49,877 nt of DNA from an uncultured Alphaproteobacteria bacterium. GTDB lineage: Bacteria; Pseudomonadota; Alphaproteobacteria; Rhodobacterales; Rhodobacteraceae. Of the stretch, positions 37,311 to 46,434 are shown piece after piece (position 1 is the first letter of the stretch; each line of letters starts with the position of its first letter). A program made the position numbers and the translations under genes. A model generated the notes under the pieces. That model was not told where the DNA came from and searched no databases. It was given only the letters and a program-made list of their open reading frames with translations. The DNA is taken from assembly GCA_913031285.1 (NCBI GenBank), contig CAJWEI010000017.1, positions 1-49,877 of the forward strand. The letters are read 5' to 3'.

Positions 37311-37783
37311 TGCCGAAAACTGCCATTCCTGCCTTTCAGACCGAGCCTTTGGTAATGCATCCAGCGCTTAAAGTTTGGCCTGGTGAGTACGATTACATCA
37401 ACATCGGCGGCGCCGGAGAGATAACCAAGTTTGGCGTGCATATCGAATTACTGTTCAAGGCAGCAAAATCGTCGCTGCATCACTGGCACCAAGCCGAAGA
37501 TAAAATAGTATATATGCCCTCCAGCGAATTTGTTCTCGTCGAGGACGACAACACAGTCTTGCGTGAAGGTGATACCCGCCTGTTGGCCAGCAAAACGTCC
37601 CAAAAGCCATCATTTGGAAAACAGGAGTGGGGCTCTGATGCCTCCTATCTTACGGTCGGGACCCACAATAAACAGGACGTTATCCACTACTCTGATCATG
37701 ACCTAATAACTCATAAAGAAGGCAAGAACCGCAGCTACACCCATAGCGAGGGCAGCCCTTTCGAAAAAAGGAATTTCAAATGA
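37310..37783 (+). CDS. Cupin-like protein embedded between thiolase and FadJ genes
   Basis: This is a 157-residue protein with a single cupin barrel. The ATG overlaps the stop of fadA by one base (TAATG), and the stop overlaps the fadJ start by 4 nt (ATGA), so translation is probably coupled on both sides; a separate ribosome-binding site is not evident. Cupin motif 1 is recognisable: LHHWHQAEDKIVYM holds His58, His60 and Glu63 in the metal-ligand pattern HxHxxE. In motif 2 the usual histidine and glycine (GxPxGHH) are missing: this part reads TSQKPSFGKQEWGSD. The C-terminal VGTHNKQDVIHYSDHDL matches cupins of the DUF861/WxcM-like kind. A metal site lacking one ligand, or a non-enzymatic role, is possible. 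Function unknown. Confidence 0.75.
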   Translation: MPKTAIPAFQTEPLVMHPALKVWPGEYDYINIGGAGEITKFGVHIELLFKAAKSSLHHWHQAEDKIVYMPSSEFVLVEDDNTVLREGDTRLLASKTSQKPSFGKQEWGSDASYLTVGTHNKQDVIHYSDHDLITHKEGKNRSYTHSEGSPFEKRNFK

Positions 37784-39978
37784 ACGATTTCACAATGACC
37801 AAAGATGCCGCGGGCATTGCCACTATTGTCTGGGATTGTCTAGAGCGATCAATGAACGTGATGAATATGGAGGGGATGCACCAACTCGATAGCTTTATCG
37901 ATGACGCGCTTGCAGACGAGACTGTAAGAGGGATCATAATCACCAGTGGCAAAAAAGATTTTGCCGGTGGAATGGATTTGAATGTATTGGCTGATATGAA
38001 AACAACCTCAGGCGATAGCCCTGCAAAAGGCGTCTTCGAAGGCATAATGTCCATGCATAAAGCTCTGCGTAAAATTGAACTTGCCGGAATGAATGCCAAA
38101 ACTAAGAAGGGCGGCAAGCCTGTTGCTGCGGTGCTTCCTGGGACGGCGATGGGCATCGGGTTTGAATTACCGCTTTCTGCGCATCGAATTTTTGCAGCCA
38201 CAAATCCAAAAGCCAAAATTGGACTGCCGGAGATAATGGTAGGTCTGTTTCCTGGAGCTGGAGGAACCACTCGGCTTGTCCGCAAACTTGGGGCAATGGG
38301 CGCATCCCCCTATCTGCTTGAGGGAAAATCGCTCGCACCTGCAAAAGCAAAATCTGCTGGTCTCATCGACGAAGTAAGCGACGACCCGATGAACGATGCG
38401 CGGACATGGGTACTATCCGCAAAGGATGCAGATCTTATAAAACCATGGGATGCCAAGGGCTATAAAATGCCCGGTGGGGGCCCCTATCACCCGTCAGGCT
38501 TTATGACTTTCGTGGCTGCCTCAGCAATGGTGAACGGTAAGACACAGGGTGCTTTTCCAGCCACAAAAGCGCTTTTGAGTGCAATTTACGAAGGCGCTCA
38601 GGTCCCGTTTGAAACAGCACTCAGGATAGAGGCGCGCTGGTTTACCAATGTGATCATGAATCCATCATCAACAGCAATGATCCGGAGCCTTTTCATCAAT
38701 AAACAGGCCTTAGAAAAGGGCGCTGTTCGTCCGTCTAATGTTGCAGATCAACGTGTTAAGAAAATTGGAGTTTTAGGCGCAGGAATGATGGGGGCAGGTA
38801 TTGCTTTAGTGTCAGCGCAAGCAGGTATGGATGTAATTCTGATTGATCAAAAACAAAAGGCTGCAGACAAAGGCAAAGCCTATAGCGAAGCCTACATGAA
38901 CAAACGGATCAAACGTGGCAAAGCAACATCTGAAAAAAAAGCGGCGCTTTTGTCTCGCATCACGGCCACCACAGATTATAACGCCTTGAAAGATGCCGAC
39001 TTGATCATTGAAGCCGTCTTTGAGGATTCCAAGATCAAAGCCACAGTCACAAAAGCAGTCGAAGCGGCGATCCCGGACGATTGTATCTTTGCCTCCAACA
39101 CATCGACGCTTCCAATCAGCGATTTGGCAAAAGCCAGCTCGCGGCCAGAGCAATTTATAGGCATCCATTTCTTTTCACCAGTAGAACGAATGATGCTCGT
39201 TGAAATCATCAAGGGCAAGGAGACAGAAGACCGAGCGGTTGCAAAAGCGCTTGATTATGTGCGTCAGATCAGGAAAACTCCGATTGTAGTGAATGATGCA
39301 CGCTTCTTTTACGCCAACCGTTGCATTATCCCCTATATCAACGAAGGCATGCGTTTGGTTGCCGAAGGGGTATCCCCTGCTTTGGTGGACAATGCGGCAC
39401 GTATGCTCGGCTTTCCTGTTGGGCCCTTACAGCTGGTGGATGAAACATCGATCGATTTGGGCGCCAAAATTGCCCGTGCCACGAAATTGGCAATGGGTAA
39501 TGACTATCCCGACGGGGCAGTGGATGATGTGCTCTTCTGGATGGAAAATCAAGGGCGCATCGGCCGCAAGGCTAAGGCAGGCTTCTTCGAGTATGATGAT
39601 GCGGGTAAGCGTCATGGTTATTGGGAAGGTCTAAGCGAAAAATATCCACTGTTAGATCAACAACCAGATCTCATAGAAGTCCAACACCGGTTAATGTTTG
39701 TTCAAGTTCTTGAGGCAGTACGCGCATTGGAAGACGGCGTATTAATGGATATTCGCGAAGGCGATGTCGGTGCAATCCTTGGCTGGGGGTTTGCTCCTTG
39801 GTCCGGAGGCCCACTGAGCTGGCTTGATATTCTTGGGACTCCCTATGCAGCAAACCGATGTAAGGAATTACAGGCTGCCCACGGCGACCGCTTTTATTGC
39901 CCCAATCTATTACAAGAAATGGCTGATAAAGGTCAGAGTTTTTATGGACGTTTTTCGAGTGCTACCAAGGCTGCATAA
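37780..39978 (+). CDS. fadJ: Bifunctional enoyl-CoA hydratase / 3-hydroxyacyl-CoA dehydrogenase (FadJ/FadB type)
   Basis: This enzyme performs the hydration and NAD-dependent oxidation steps of beta-oxidation. The 732-residue protein has an N-terminal crotonase domain (1 to about 270) with KKDFAGGMDLN forming the oxyanion hole and two acidic residues in GFELPL and KIGLPEIMVGLFPGAG. The dehydrogenase half starts at about 328 with the Rossmann motif GVLGAGMMGAGIA, and the catalytic histidine is in GIHFFSPVERM; a C-terminal helical domain (about 500-732) completes it. It overlaps the cupin gene by 4 nt. With fadA it makes a full cycle together with the two dehydrogenases upstream. Confidence 0.93.
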   Translation: MNDFTMTKDAAGIATIVWDCLERSMNVMNMEGMHQLDSFIDDALADETVRGIIITSGKKDFAGGMDLNVLADMKTTSGDSPAKGVFEGIMSMHKALRKIELAGMNAKTKKGGKPVAAVLPGTAMGIGFELPLSAHRIFAATNPKAKIGLPEIMVGLFPGAGGTTRLVRKLGAMGASPYLLEGKSLAPAKAKSAGLIDEVSDDPMNDARTWVLSAKDADLIKPWDAKGYKMPGGGPYHPSGFMTFVAASAMVNGKTQGAFPATKALLSAIYEGAQVPFETALRIEARWFTNVIMNPSSTAMIRSLFINKQALEKGAVRPSNVADQRVKKIGVLGAGMMGAGIALVSAQAGMDVILIDQKQKAADKGKAYSEAYMNKRIKRGKATSEKKAALLSRITATTDYNALKDADLIIEAVFEDSKIKATVTKAVEAAIPDDCIFASNTSTLPISDLAKASSRPEQFIGIHFFSPVERMMLVEIIKGKETEDRAVAKALDYVRQIRKTPIVVNDARFFYANRCIIPYINEGMRLVAEGVSPALVDNAARMLGFPVGPLQLVDETSIDLGAKIARATKLAMGNDYPDGAVDDVLFWMENQGRIGRKAKAGFFEYDDAGKRHGYWEGLSEKYPLLDQQPDLIEVQHRLMFVQVLEAVRALEDGVLMDIREGDVGAILGWGFAPWSGGPLSWLDILGTPYAANRCKELQAAHGDRFYCPNLLQEMADKGQSFYGRFSSATKAA

Positions 39979-40354
39979 ATCAATTAAAATGATCCCAAAA
40001 GGAGGCTAGGGACCTTTTTTGAACTTTCTTAGTCAAACTCCGGTCTCATCTTTCCGGGTATCACCATGCGCAAGAAAGATATGGGAAACTCCTCCCTGCC
40101 CAAACTATAGAATAGAGTAAAGTTACAAAATTCTCTTTTTTCCAAGATGCTGCGAAGTTTTTGTTTGGAGGCAGTGAGAATAATGGAAAACGACCACAAA
40201 CCTCAAAATTTTGCCCATGAGAACAATCAGGATCTCTAGTATTAATACACGGCGATCACGGCTCACCATTCCTGAAAAATTATTTGACTCTCACTCAACA
40301 TGCCCTTGAAAACGAGAGTGCAAAATCGCGATGAGTAAACAAGGTAAAATTTCA
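39979..40354. other. Intergenic stretch downstream of fadJ
   Basis: This non-coding region separates fadJ from a decayed small membrane protein gene. A weak terminator lies at its start (listed separately). Nothing else was recognised: no gene, no RNA and no repeat. Confidence 0.4.
39997..40020 (+). terminator. Possible weak intrinsic terminator after fadJ
   Basis: AAAAGG (39997-40002) can pair with CCTTTT across a 10-nt loop, and the second arm runs into a T tract ending at 40020. The stem is short and A-T-rich, so this is a weak candidate. It would close the operon that starts at the MerR genes. Confidence 0.35.
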
Positions 40355-40651
40355 TTACAGGGCTACCTGCGCATAAAGCTCAATGATACAAAGTAGAACA
40401 ACCTTGAAATAATGATCAAAAAACTGCGGAACCCAACCGCCCATGTTTGGGTTGGTAGCATTGCGCCAAGACCCCAAGAAACAATACAAAGCTGATGGGC
40501 AATGCAATGGCACCCGGATCAATATAAACTTACAAATACTCATGTTCTGGGAAATGACAAAGATGTAGTTATCGATCACAACGATGACCGCCATGATGGC
40601 AACCATCGTTGTAGCGCCTGACCGACCATCGATCGCAAGGTTTTGTGTCAT
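40355..40651 (-). pseudogene. Remnant of a small membrane protein with two compensating frameshifts
   Basis: On the minus strand a frame begins ATG with MTQNLAIDGRSGATTMVAIM and a first membrane helix ending in VVIDNYIFVI. The central hydrophobic part is found in a different frame: YIDPGAIALPISFVLFLGV then LAQCYQPKHGR. The frame returns for FFDHYFKVVLLCIIELYAQV. Joined, the three pieces give a sensible protein of about 100 residues with three hydrophobic segments, while the frame as it stands has a polar, cysteine-rich middle. Two compensating indels explain this best. The family is not recognised, and it remains possible that the open frame is real. Confidence 0.4.
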
Positions 40652-40730
40652 TAGGGTTTTCTTTCCCTATTGACTGGCCTTATTCTATCGCAAATACGAA
40701 ACTGAGTATGGATTCTTTGGGAGAAATAGA

Positions 40731-42362
40731 ATGGGTTGGATGCATAACGAAGAGGGTTTGGAGAAGACAGCTGCAAATTATGTTCCGTTGACACCTTTGT
40801 CACATCTTAGGCGCGCTGCAACTGTCTATGCAGGACATACGGCAGTCATATATGGCAAGCATCGAAAAACATATGCTGAATACTATGAACGTTGTACACG
40901 ACTCGCCTCTGCTCTTGCTGATTTAGACGTTAAATCTGGCGAAGTTGTTGCAACGCTCATTCCCAATCTACCTGCCCAAGCTGAAGCGCATTTTGGCATA
41001 CCTGCATGCGGTGCCGTTTTAAACACAATTAACATTCGTCTGGATGTGGGCACTGTTTCCTATATTTTTGATCATGGAGAAGCTAAAGTCGTCTTGGTTG
41101 ACAGTCAATTCGTGGAGCTTGCCGAGAATGCTTGCCAACGGATGGAAGGCAACCCTCCCTTAATTATTGAAGTACCTGACGACGCTGCAGGATTTCCTGC
41201 CAGCGGTAGGCACCAGACCTATGAAGACTTGCTCCAATCAGGATCTGCAGATTTTAATTGGCATATGCCCAAGGATGAATGGGAAAGCCTCGCTCTGAAT
41301 TATACGTCCGGAACAACAGGACGACCCAAAGGTGTTGTGAGCCATCACCGCGGCTCGTATCTGATGACCATGGGAACTGTTATCAGCTGGCGAATGACAC
41401 TTAATCCCGTCTTTATGGCCATTGTCCCTCTTTTTCATTGTAATGGCTGGAACCACACTTGGATGATGCCAGTTTTAGGCGGCACTGTTGTATGTTGTCG
41501 TGATATTTTGGCCAAAACAATCTATGATGCGATCGCAGACGAAGGTGTCCAGTATTTTGGTGGCGCCCCAATTGTCCTTAATATGATTGTGAATGCCAAC
41601 GGAGAAGATCGCCGCGAATTTGACCATCAAGTCGAAGTGTTCACAGCTGGGGCCCCACCTGCGCCTGCGACTTTGATAAAGATTGAAACATTAGGGTTCA
41701 ATGTCACACAAGTCTACGGTTTGACTGAGACTTACGGTCATGTAACAGAATGTGTCTGGGATGAAAATCAATGGGGCCGTTTAGTGACGCAGGATCGGGC
41801 AGCAATAAAGGCACGTCAGGGCGTTGCTTTCCCAATGATGGAACATATCACAGTAATGGATGAGACCATGACCCAAGTTGCCATGGACGGACAGACCCAA
41901 GGCGAAATCATGATCCGCGGAAATTGTGTGATGAAAGGCTATCTGAAGAACCCTGAAGCAACGCGAGAATCCTTTGAGGGCGGATATTTCCATTCAGGAG
42001 ATCTAGCGGTGCAGCATGCTGATACTTACGTTCAAATCGCAGATCGAGCCAAGGACATCATTATCTCAGGGGGAGAAAATATAAGCTCAGTAGAGATAGA
42101 AGGCGTGTTAATGGGACATCCTTCAGTGTCTTTATGCGCCGTTGTTGCGAAGCCTGATGCCAAATGGGGTGAGGTACCATGCGCGTTTATCGAACTTTTA
42201 GAGGGCGAAAACCCCACTGAAGGCGATATTATTGCATTTGTACGCAGCAAGCTGGCTGGCTTTAAAACACCCAAGACAATCATCTTTCAGCAGCTGCCAA
42301 AAACCTCAACTGGCAAAATTCAAAAATTTGAATTACGCGGCCAAGCAAAAGATTTGAACTGA
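40731..42362 (+). CDS. AMP-dependent acyl-CoA synthetase (medium/long-chain fatty-acid type)
   Basis: This enzyme activates a fatty acid to its CoA thioester, feeding the beta-oxidation genes nearby. The 543-residue protein contains NYTSGTTGRPKGVVSHH (P-loop), the GLTETYGHVTE (A5) motif, the HSGD and KDIISGGENISSVEIE (A7-A8) motifs and the catalytic Lys529 (PKTSTGKIQKFELRG). The length and sequence fit AlkK-like medium-chain synthetases. DmdB enzymes, which activate methylmercaptopropionate, belong to a related branch, so substrate is not certain. GGGAGAAAT lies just before the ATG. A 339-residue membrane protein gene follows 53 nt later. Confidence 0.9.
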   Translation: MGWMHNEEGLEKTAANYVPLTPLSHLRRAATVYAGHTAVIYGKHRKTYAEYYERCTRLASALADLDVKSGEVVATLIPNLPAQAEAHFGIPACGAVLNTINIRLDVGTVSYIFDHGEAKVVLVDSQFVELAENACQRMEGNPPLIIEVPDDAAGFPASGRHQTYEDLLQSGSADFNWHMPKDEWESLALNYTSGTTGRPKGVVSHHRGSYLMTMGTVISWRMTLNPVFMAIVPLFHCNGWNHTWMMPVLGGTVVCCRDILAKTIYDAIADEGVQYFGGAPIVLNMIVNANGEDRREFDHQVEVFTAGAPPAPATLIKIETLGFNVTQVYGLTETYGHVTECVWDENQWGRLVTQDRAAIKARQGVAFPMMEHITVMDETMTQVAMDGQTQGEIMIRGNCVMKGYLKNPEATRESFEGGYFHSGDLAVQHADTYVQIADRAKDIIISGGENISSVEIEGVLMGHPSVSLCAVVAKPDAKWGEVPCAFIELLEGENPTEGDIIAFVRSKLAGFKTPKTIIFQQLPKTSTGKIQKFELRGQAKDLN

Positions 42363-42415
42363 AATACCCATTTCGTGGTAAGTGAATTAGAAAAGGGACT
42401 GCGCAGCAAGGTGAT

Positions 42416-43435
42416 ATGACGGCGCTATATAAATATGAGCGGCTTGAAGCCGAAGCTCTGTGGCGACAAGGCACTGATAAACAGCATCGCGATGTGATCG
42501 TGTCAGTTGGAAATTCGACACTTGTAATATCAGACATGCAAGGAAGGCCTCTCACACATTGGTCCTTGGCGGCAATAGCGCGATCTAATCCTGGAAAATT
42601 CCCAGCAATATATCACCCTGATGGAGATGATGGCGAACGTCTCGAATTTGCAAAAAGTGAGCAGAGCGTCATCAGTGATATTGAAAAACTCAGGTTCGTC
42701 ATTGGTAAAAGACGCCCCAAGCCGGGCCGATTGAGGCTGACGATTTTAGCCTTAATCTCTTTAGCACTAGCGTCTTTGGGGCTTTTCTGGCTTCCTCAAG
42801 CGGTACAAAATTATGCACTACGAGTCGTGCCACCAGTCAAACAACAAGAAATCGGTCTAAAAATATTGTCACTTATTTCAGAGTTCACGGGCCAGCCCTG
42901 TCGCGCAGCATTGGCCAATGATTCACTAGCGCTTCTCGAAGATAAAACATTGCAAGGGCAAGGTTCTTTATACGTTCTACCAGATGGCCTTTATCCAACC
43001 GCGCATTTACCTGGCAACATAATTCTTATTAGCAGAGAGTTGCTGGAAGACTATGAGGATCCAGATGTTGCCGCAGGTTTTATCCTAATGGAGTATCTTC
43101 GCTTTGAAAAAGGTAACATTTTCCAAAATCTACTTGAGTATTCAGGAACACTGGCGACTTTTCAACTTCTTACAACAGGAGCCCTCAAAGAAGAGACCCT
43201 AAAAAGATATTCTCAACACATTTTGCTACAGCCAAAGCTTACAATCGAAACATCGCGCGTGATTGAACGCTTTCAAGAGCTGCAGTTGAGCATGTCACCG
43301 TATGCATTTGCTCTTGATATGACGGGTGAACAAACGCTGTCTCTTATCGAAGCAGACAGTCTGGTAACTTGGAACTTCAAACCAAGCCTGTCTGACGCAG
43401 ACTGGGTACGGCTGCAAAATATTTGTGGCGGTTAA
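42416..43435 (+). CDS. Membrane-anchored protein with M48-peptidase-like segment lacking HExxH
   Basis: The 339-residue product has a cytoplasmic N-terminal part of about 100 residues (KYERLEAEALWRQG, DVIVSVGNSTLVISD), one membrane helix at 106-128 (RLTILALISLALASLG), and a C-terminal domain of about 200 residues outside. In that domain YPTAHLPGNIILISRELLED (about 193-212) strongly resembles the strand-helix entry of M48 metallopeptidases (ALPGG.I.V..GLL), but where those have HExxH this protein has LMEYLRFEKG (about 224-233). Thus either a catalytically dead relative or a chance likeness. Cys162 and Cys337 could form a disulphide. AGGTGAT precedes the ATG. It is likely cotranscribed with the acyl-CoA synthetase gene. 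Function unknown. Confidence 0.75.
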   Translation: MTALYKYERLEAEALWRQGTDKQHRDVIVSVGNSTLVISDMQGRPLTHWSLAAIARSNPGKFPAIYHPDGDDGERLEFAKSEQSVISDIEKLRFVIGKRRPKPGRLRLTILALISLALASLGLFWLPQAVQNYALRVVPPVKQQEIGLKILSLISEFTGQPCRAALANDSLALLEDKTLQGQGSLYVLPDGLYPTAHLPGNIILISRELLEDYEDPDVAAGFILMEYLRFEKGNIFQNLLEYSGTLATFQLLTTGALKEETLKRYSQHILLQPKLTIETSRVIERFQELQLSMSPYAFALDMTGEQTLSLIEADSLVTWNFKPSLSDADWVRLQNICGG

Positions 43436-43656
43436 GGCATTTATGCTCTTCTTTGACTATCATCTCAACATGACGTATTTTATTCTCTAGAACAGAGCAC
43501 ATCGTTTGCTGGAAGCCCGAGTACATCTGGCTTACTAACGATTATGTAAATAGTTTTCCGACAGGATATCTCATGCCAGTAAACTTTTTTCATATTACTC
43601 AGGCTTGGCCATGACCAAGTTTTTGGACGGCTGTTTCCTTATTGGAAAAATCTAAA

Positions 43657-44538
43657 ATGAATAACTTTCTGAAGTCTCCCTTTTCTGGCTATATCGCGTG
43701 TATTACAATTATTTTTGTTTGGTCTTTCTGGCTAGTAATAAGTAGGCTTGCCGCCGCTTCACCTCTGACCGTGTATGACCTAGCTGCAATGCGCTATGGA
43801 TTTTCGGCAATTGTCTCGTTGCCTTTTGTATTGTATTTCAAGCCGTGGAAAAGTCTGTCTCTCGTTCGTATTATATCGCTTAGTTTTGTTTTGGGACCAG
43901 TATACATTCTCACGGTTTTTTCTGGGTTTTCTTATGCACCTGCTGCCCATGGCGGTATTTTTATGAATGGTCTGTTGCCAATTTTCACAATCTTGATTGG
44001 GATCTTATTTTTTTCCGCGAAGATAGATCAAATAAAAATCATGGGGGCGGTAGTCATCTTGTGCTGCGCAGGAGTTTTGGGATCCACCTCGCAAGTGTTG
44101 GAGCTGTCACAAAGTTGGGTTGGAGATTTATGTTTTGCAATTGGCGGAGCATTTTTTGCGGTCTATGTTACCCTCTCGCACCAATGGGCTATAAAAACTG
44201 TTGAGATTCTCTTTTGCGGCTCTGTCGTGAATGTGGTAATTTACCTTCCTATTTGGTATTTTCTATTGCCAAGCGGACTCAGCTATGCAGAAAACTCAGA
44301 CATTATTTTACAATGTGTTTATCAGGGGCTGTTGCCCAATTTGGTCGGACTCATTCTGATTGCACACGCCTCGCGAATAATAGGGTCAGACGCAACTTCA
44401 GCCATCATGGCAATGGTCCCAGCAACCGCTGCTATTTTGGGGGTATGGCTTCTTGATGAATATTTAAGAATGATCAGTTGGCTGGCCATTTTTGGACTGA
44501 CTGGCGGTCTTTTAGTGATAACCCTTCCCAAGCGCTAA
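43657..44538 (+). CDS. DMT-superfamily transporter (EamA domain, two copies)
   Basis: This is an inner-membrane permease or exporter of 293 residues with about ten membrane helices in two EamA repeats. The first repeat starts with YIACITIIFVWSFWLVISRL and the second ends with WLAIFGLTGGLLVITLP. The ATG at 43657 is chosen because GGAAAA lies about 11 nt before it; a TTG five codons upstream is less likely. Substrates in this family range from amino acids to purines and are not predictable here. It lies alone, followed by a terminator-like hairpin at 44699. Confidence 0.85.
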   Translation: MNNFLKSPFSGYIACITIIFVWSFWLVISRLAAASPLTVYDLAAMRYGFSAIVSLPFVLYFKPWKSLSLVRIISLSFVLGPVYILTVFSGFSYAPAAHGGIFMNGLLPIFTILIGILFFSAKIDQIKIMGAVVILCCAGVLGSTSQVLELSQSWVGDLCFAIGGAFFAVYVTLSHQWAIKTVEILFCGSVVNVVIYLPIWYFLLPSGLSYAENSDIILQCVYQGLLPNLVGLILIAHASRIIGSDATSAIMAMVPATAAILGVWLLDEYLRMISWLAIFGLTGGLLVITLPKR

Positions 44539-45372
44539 AAAATCCAATAATAATAAACGCACGAGCTTACAAAATTTTACAAAACTTGCCGTGCAAGTCT
44601 CTATGTAGGGTGAGAGTTTTTAATCACGAACTCTTGGCAAATTTCAATCCATTTCTAATTTCATTATGCGTTTCATAAAAAATTAAATCCTAGAGTATCC
44701 TGACGTTTGTCAGGTTTTAAACCAATAGCACCACTATTTTGGTTTTCTGAGCCAACCAACAAAGTCCAAGTTGCTTGTATATCAATGTCTTCCGCAAATT
44801 TTTACTTAAAAGTAAGTGCGCTTCATAATTGTAACTCAGAAACTATTGTGCAGTTGAGGCCCTAATTATCTGGAAACACACCCATTTCTATGAAAGTGGC
44901 GTTATTTCTGCAACATACAGTCGTTTGGCCATTATTGCTGGTTGCCAGCCCAGCTTTTCGACACTTGCGCAAATTCCGGAGCAAAAAGGGTTTAATCGCA
45001 GATCCATGATAAACTACTTGGTCAATTATATCTCTTAAGGATGGGCCAGATTCTCTCCATCAATCTTAAAGAAAACAATTATTTCAATCCCTATCAATGT
45101 TGTCTTTTCGATTGGAGGTGGACGTATAAATTCCCATCCTGCTCAACATCAGTTGGGGAAAAGTCATCTTATGAAGAACTTATCATTACCGCGGTAATTC
45201 AAGCGCTATCAAAGATGCCATGACTTTGGCCAAAGCTCTTGGGAATTTTGATCCAGGGTTTGGGCCGATAAAATTGAAAATATTTAGCACTTGCTAATCA
45301 AATTACTGAATAAGACCAGTAAAACAGGTTTTTCTCCTTTTCTCATCTCCTTACCAGATATAAAACGCAATT
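44539..45372. other. Gap with possible remains of a decayed gene
   Basis: No intact gene is present in 834 nt between two DMT transporter genes. Plus-strand pieces in different frames look coding: SATYSRLAIIAGCQPSFSTL then AQIPEQKGFNRRSMINYLV (about 44900-45040), IISIPINVVFSIGGGRINS (about 45077-45135) and YHYRGNSSAIKDAMTLAKAL (about 45175-45245). They could come from one degraded gene, but I do not recognise the family. The only clear element is the hairpin at 44699-44718. Confidence 0.3.
44699..44718 (+). terminator. Intrinsic terminator-like hairpin
   Basis: CCTGAC (44699-44704) pairs perfectly with GTCAGG (44709-44714) across a GTTT loop and is followed by TTTT. It has the form of a Rho-independent terminator, about 160 nt after the DMT transporter stop. 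A short T tract makes it modest in strength. Confidence 0.6.
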
Positions 45373-46311
45373 ATGAAATCGCTTCATCACCCACACACGA
45401 TTGGTCTTGGCCTTGCCATTTTTGGCGCTCTTTTGCTCACACCGGACACGCTGCTTATGCGAATTTCAGAATTGGATGGGTTTGCAATGCTAGTCTGGCG
45501 GGGTGGGCTCAGCGGTATTGTATATATCCTGACCTGGATGTGGTTCACCCTTCAGGATAAACAAAAAATGCCTGCTGTTTTAACCATAAACTTTGGCATC
45601 ATCGTTCTTTGCCAAATCGCCAATGCAACATTCTTCAGTCTTGCAATAGCAATAGCACCTGTCACTGTAGTTTTGATCAGTGTGGCAACTGTTCCCATCT
45701 TTGCCACCATTCTATCGCGGATTCTTCTTGGTGAAAAACTTTCAAAATTTGCAATCACAATGGCAGCACTGGTTTTGATGGGACTTTACATCTCAGTTCT
45801 GGGGCAGGATGCAACGCGAATTTCAATAGATGGACCAACCTTACTAGGAGCCGTACTGGGCCTTGGAGTTGCTTTTTCACTAGCTTTGAATTTCACGATC
45901 ATTCGTAAGGATACGACGGTACCCTTCATACTCGCAATCGGGTTTGGTGCAATTTTAGCTGCTTTATTGGGAGCTCTTTGTGCAGACAAACTTTATTGGC
46001 CCCCAACCACAAATTTTTTGGCTATAGCCTTTACTGGGATTGTCATTCTCCCAATTTCATTTGGCACATTGTCTTATGCAGCACGGTTTGTGCCATCCTC
46101 ATCCGTCAGTCTCATTATGCTGTTAGAGACGGTGTTCGGACCATTATGGGTATGGTGGGGTATTGGCGAAGCTCCAACTTACGCAATGCTTTTAGGTGGA
46201 AGCATAGTTTTATTCTGCCTGACGGCATTCCTGATAAATCAGGGCAGGATCGCATCTGCACATGCCGTAGAACCAAAGGTAGATCTTGGTCAATACCCAA
46301 AAGAGCTATAG
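45373..46311 (+). CDS. DMT-superfamily transporter (EamA domain, two copies)
   Basis: This is an inner-membrane transporter of 312 residues with about ten membrane helices. The first helices read IGLGLAIFGALLLTPDTLLM; the second EamA repeat begins at about residue 155 (LLGAVLGLGVAFSLALNFTI) and ends with YAMLLGGSIVLFCLTAFLI. No strong ribosome-binding site is seen before the ATG. It is only distantly similar to the DMT gene at 43657, so this is not a recent duplication. It is convergent with the dehydrogenase gene at 46435. Substrate unknown. Confidence 0.87.
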   Translation: MKSLHHPHTIGLGLAIFGALLLTPDTLLMRISELDGFAMLVWRGGLSGIVYILTWMWFTLQDKQKMPAVLTINFGIIVLCQIANATFFSLAIAIAPVTVVLISVATVPIFATILSRILLGEKLSKFAITMAALVLMGLYISVLGQDATRISIDGPTLLGAVLGLGVAFSLALNFTIIRKDTTVPFILAIGFGAILAALLGALCADKLYWPPTTNFLAIAFTGIVILPISFGTLSYAARFVPSSSVSLIMLLETVFGPLWVWWGIGEAPTYAMLLGGSIVLFCLTAFLINQGRIASAHAVEPKVDLGQYPKEL

Positions 46312-46434
46312 GTTTTTCTTCTGGCTCTAGGCACTCACTCAGCCTTTTAGCAATATATTCCTATAATGATGGGAACAGTATTAGCCCAATTTATACAACC
46401 TGAACCTCTAGCCAAAATCAAAATTTAGCAGTGC

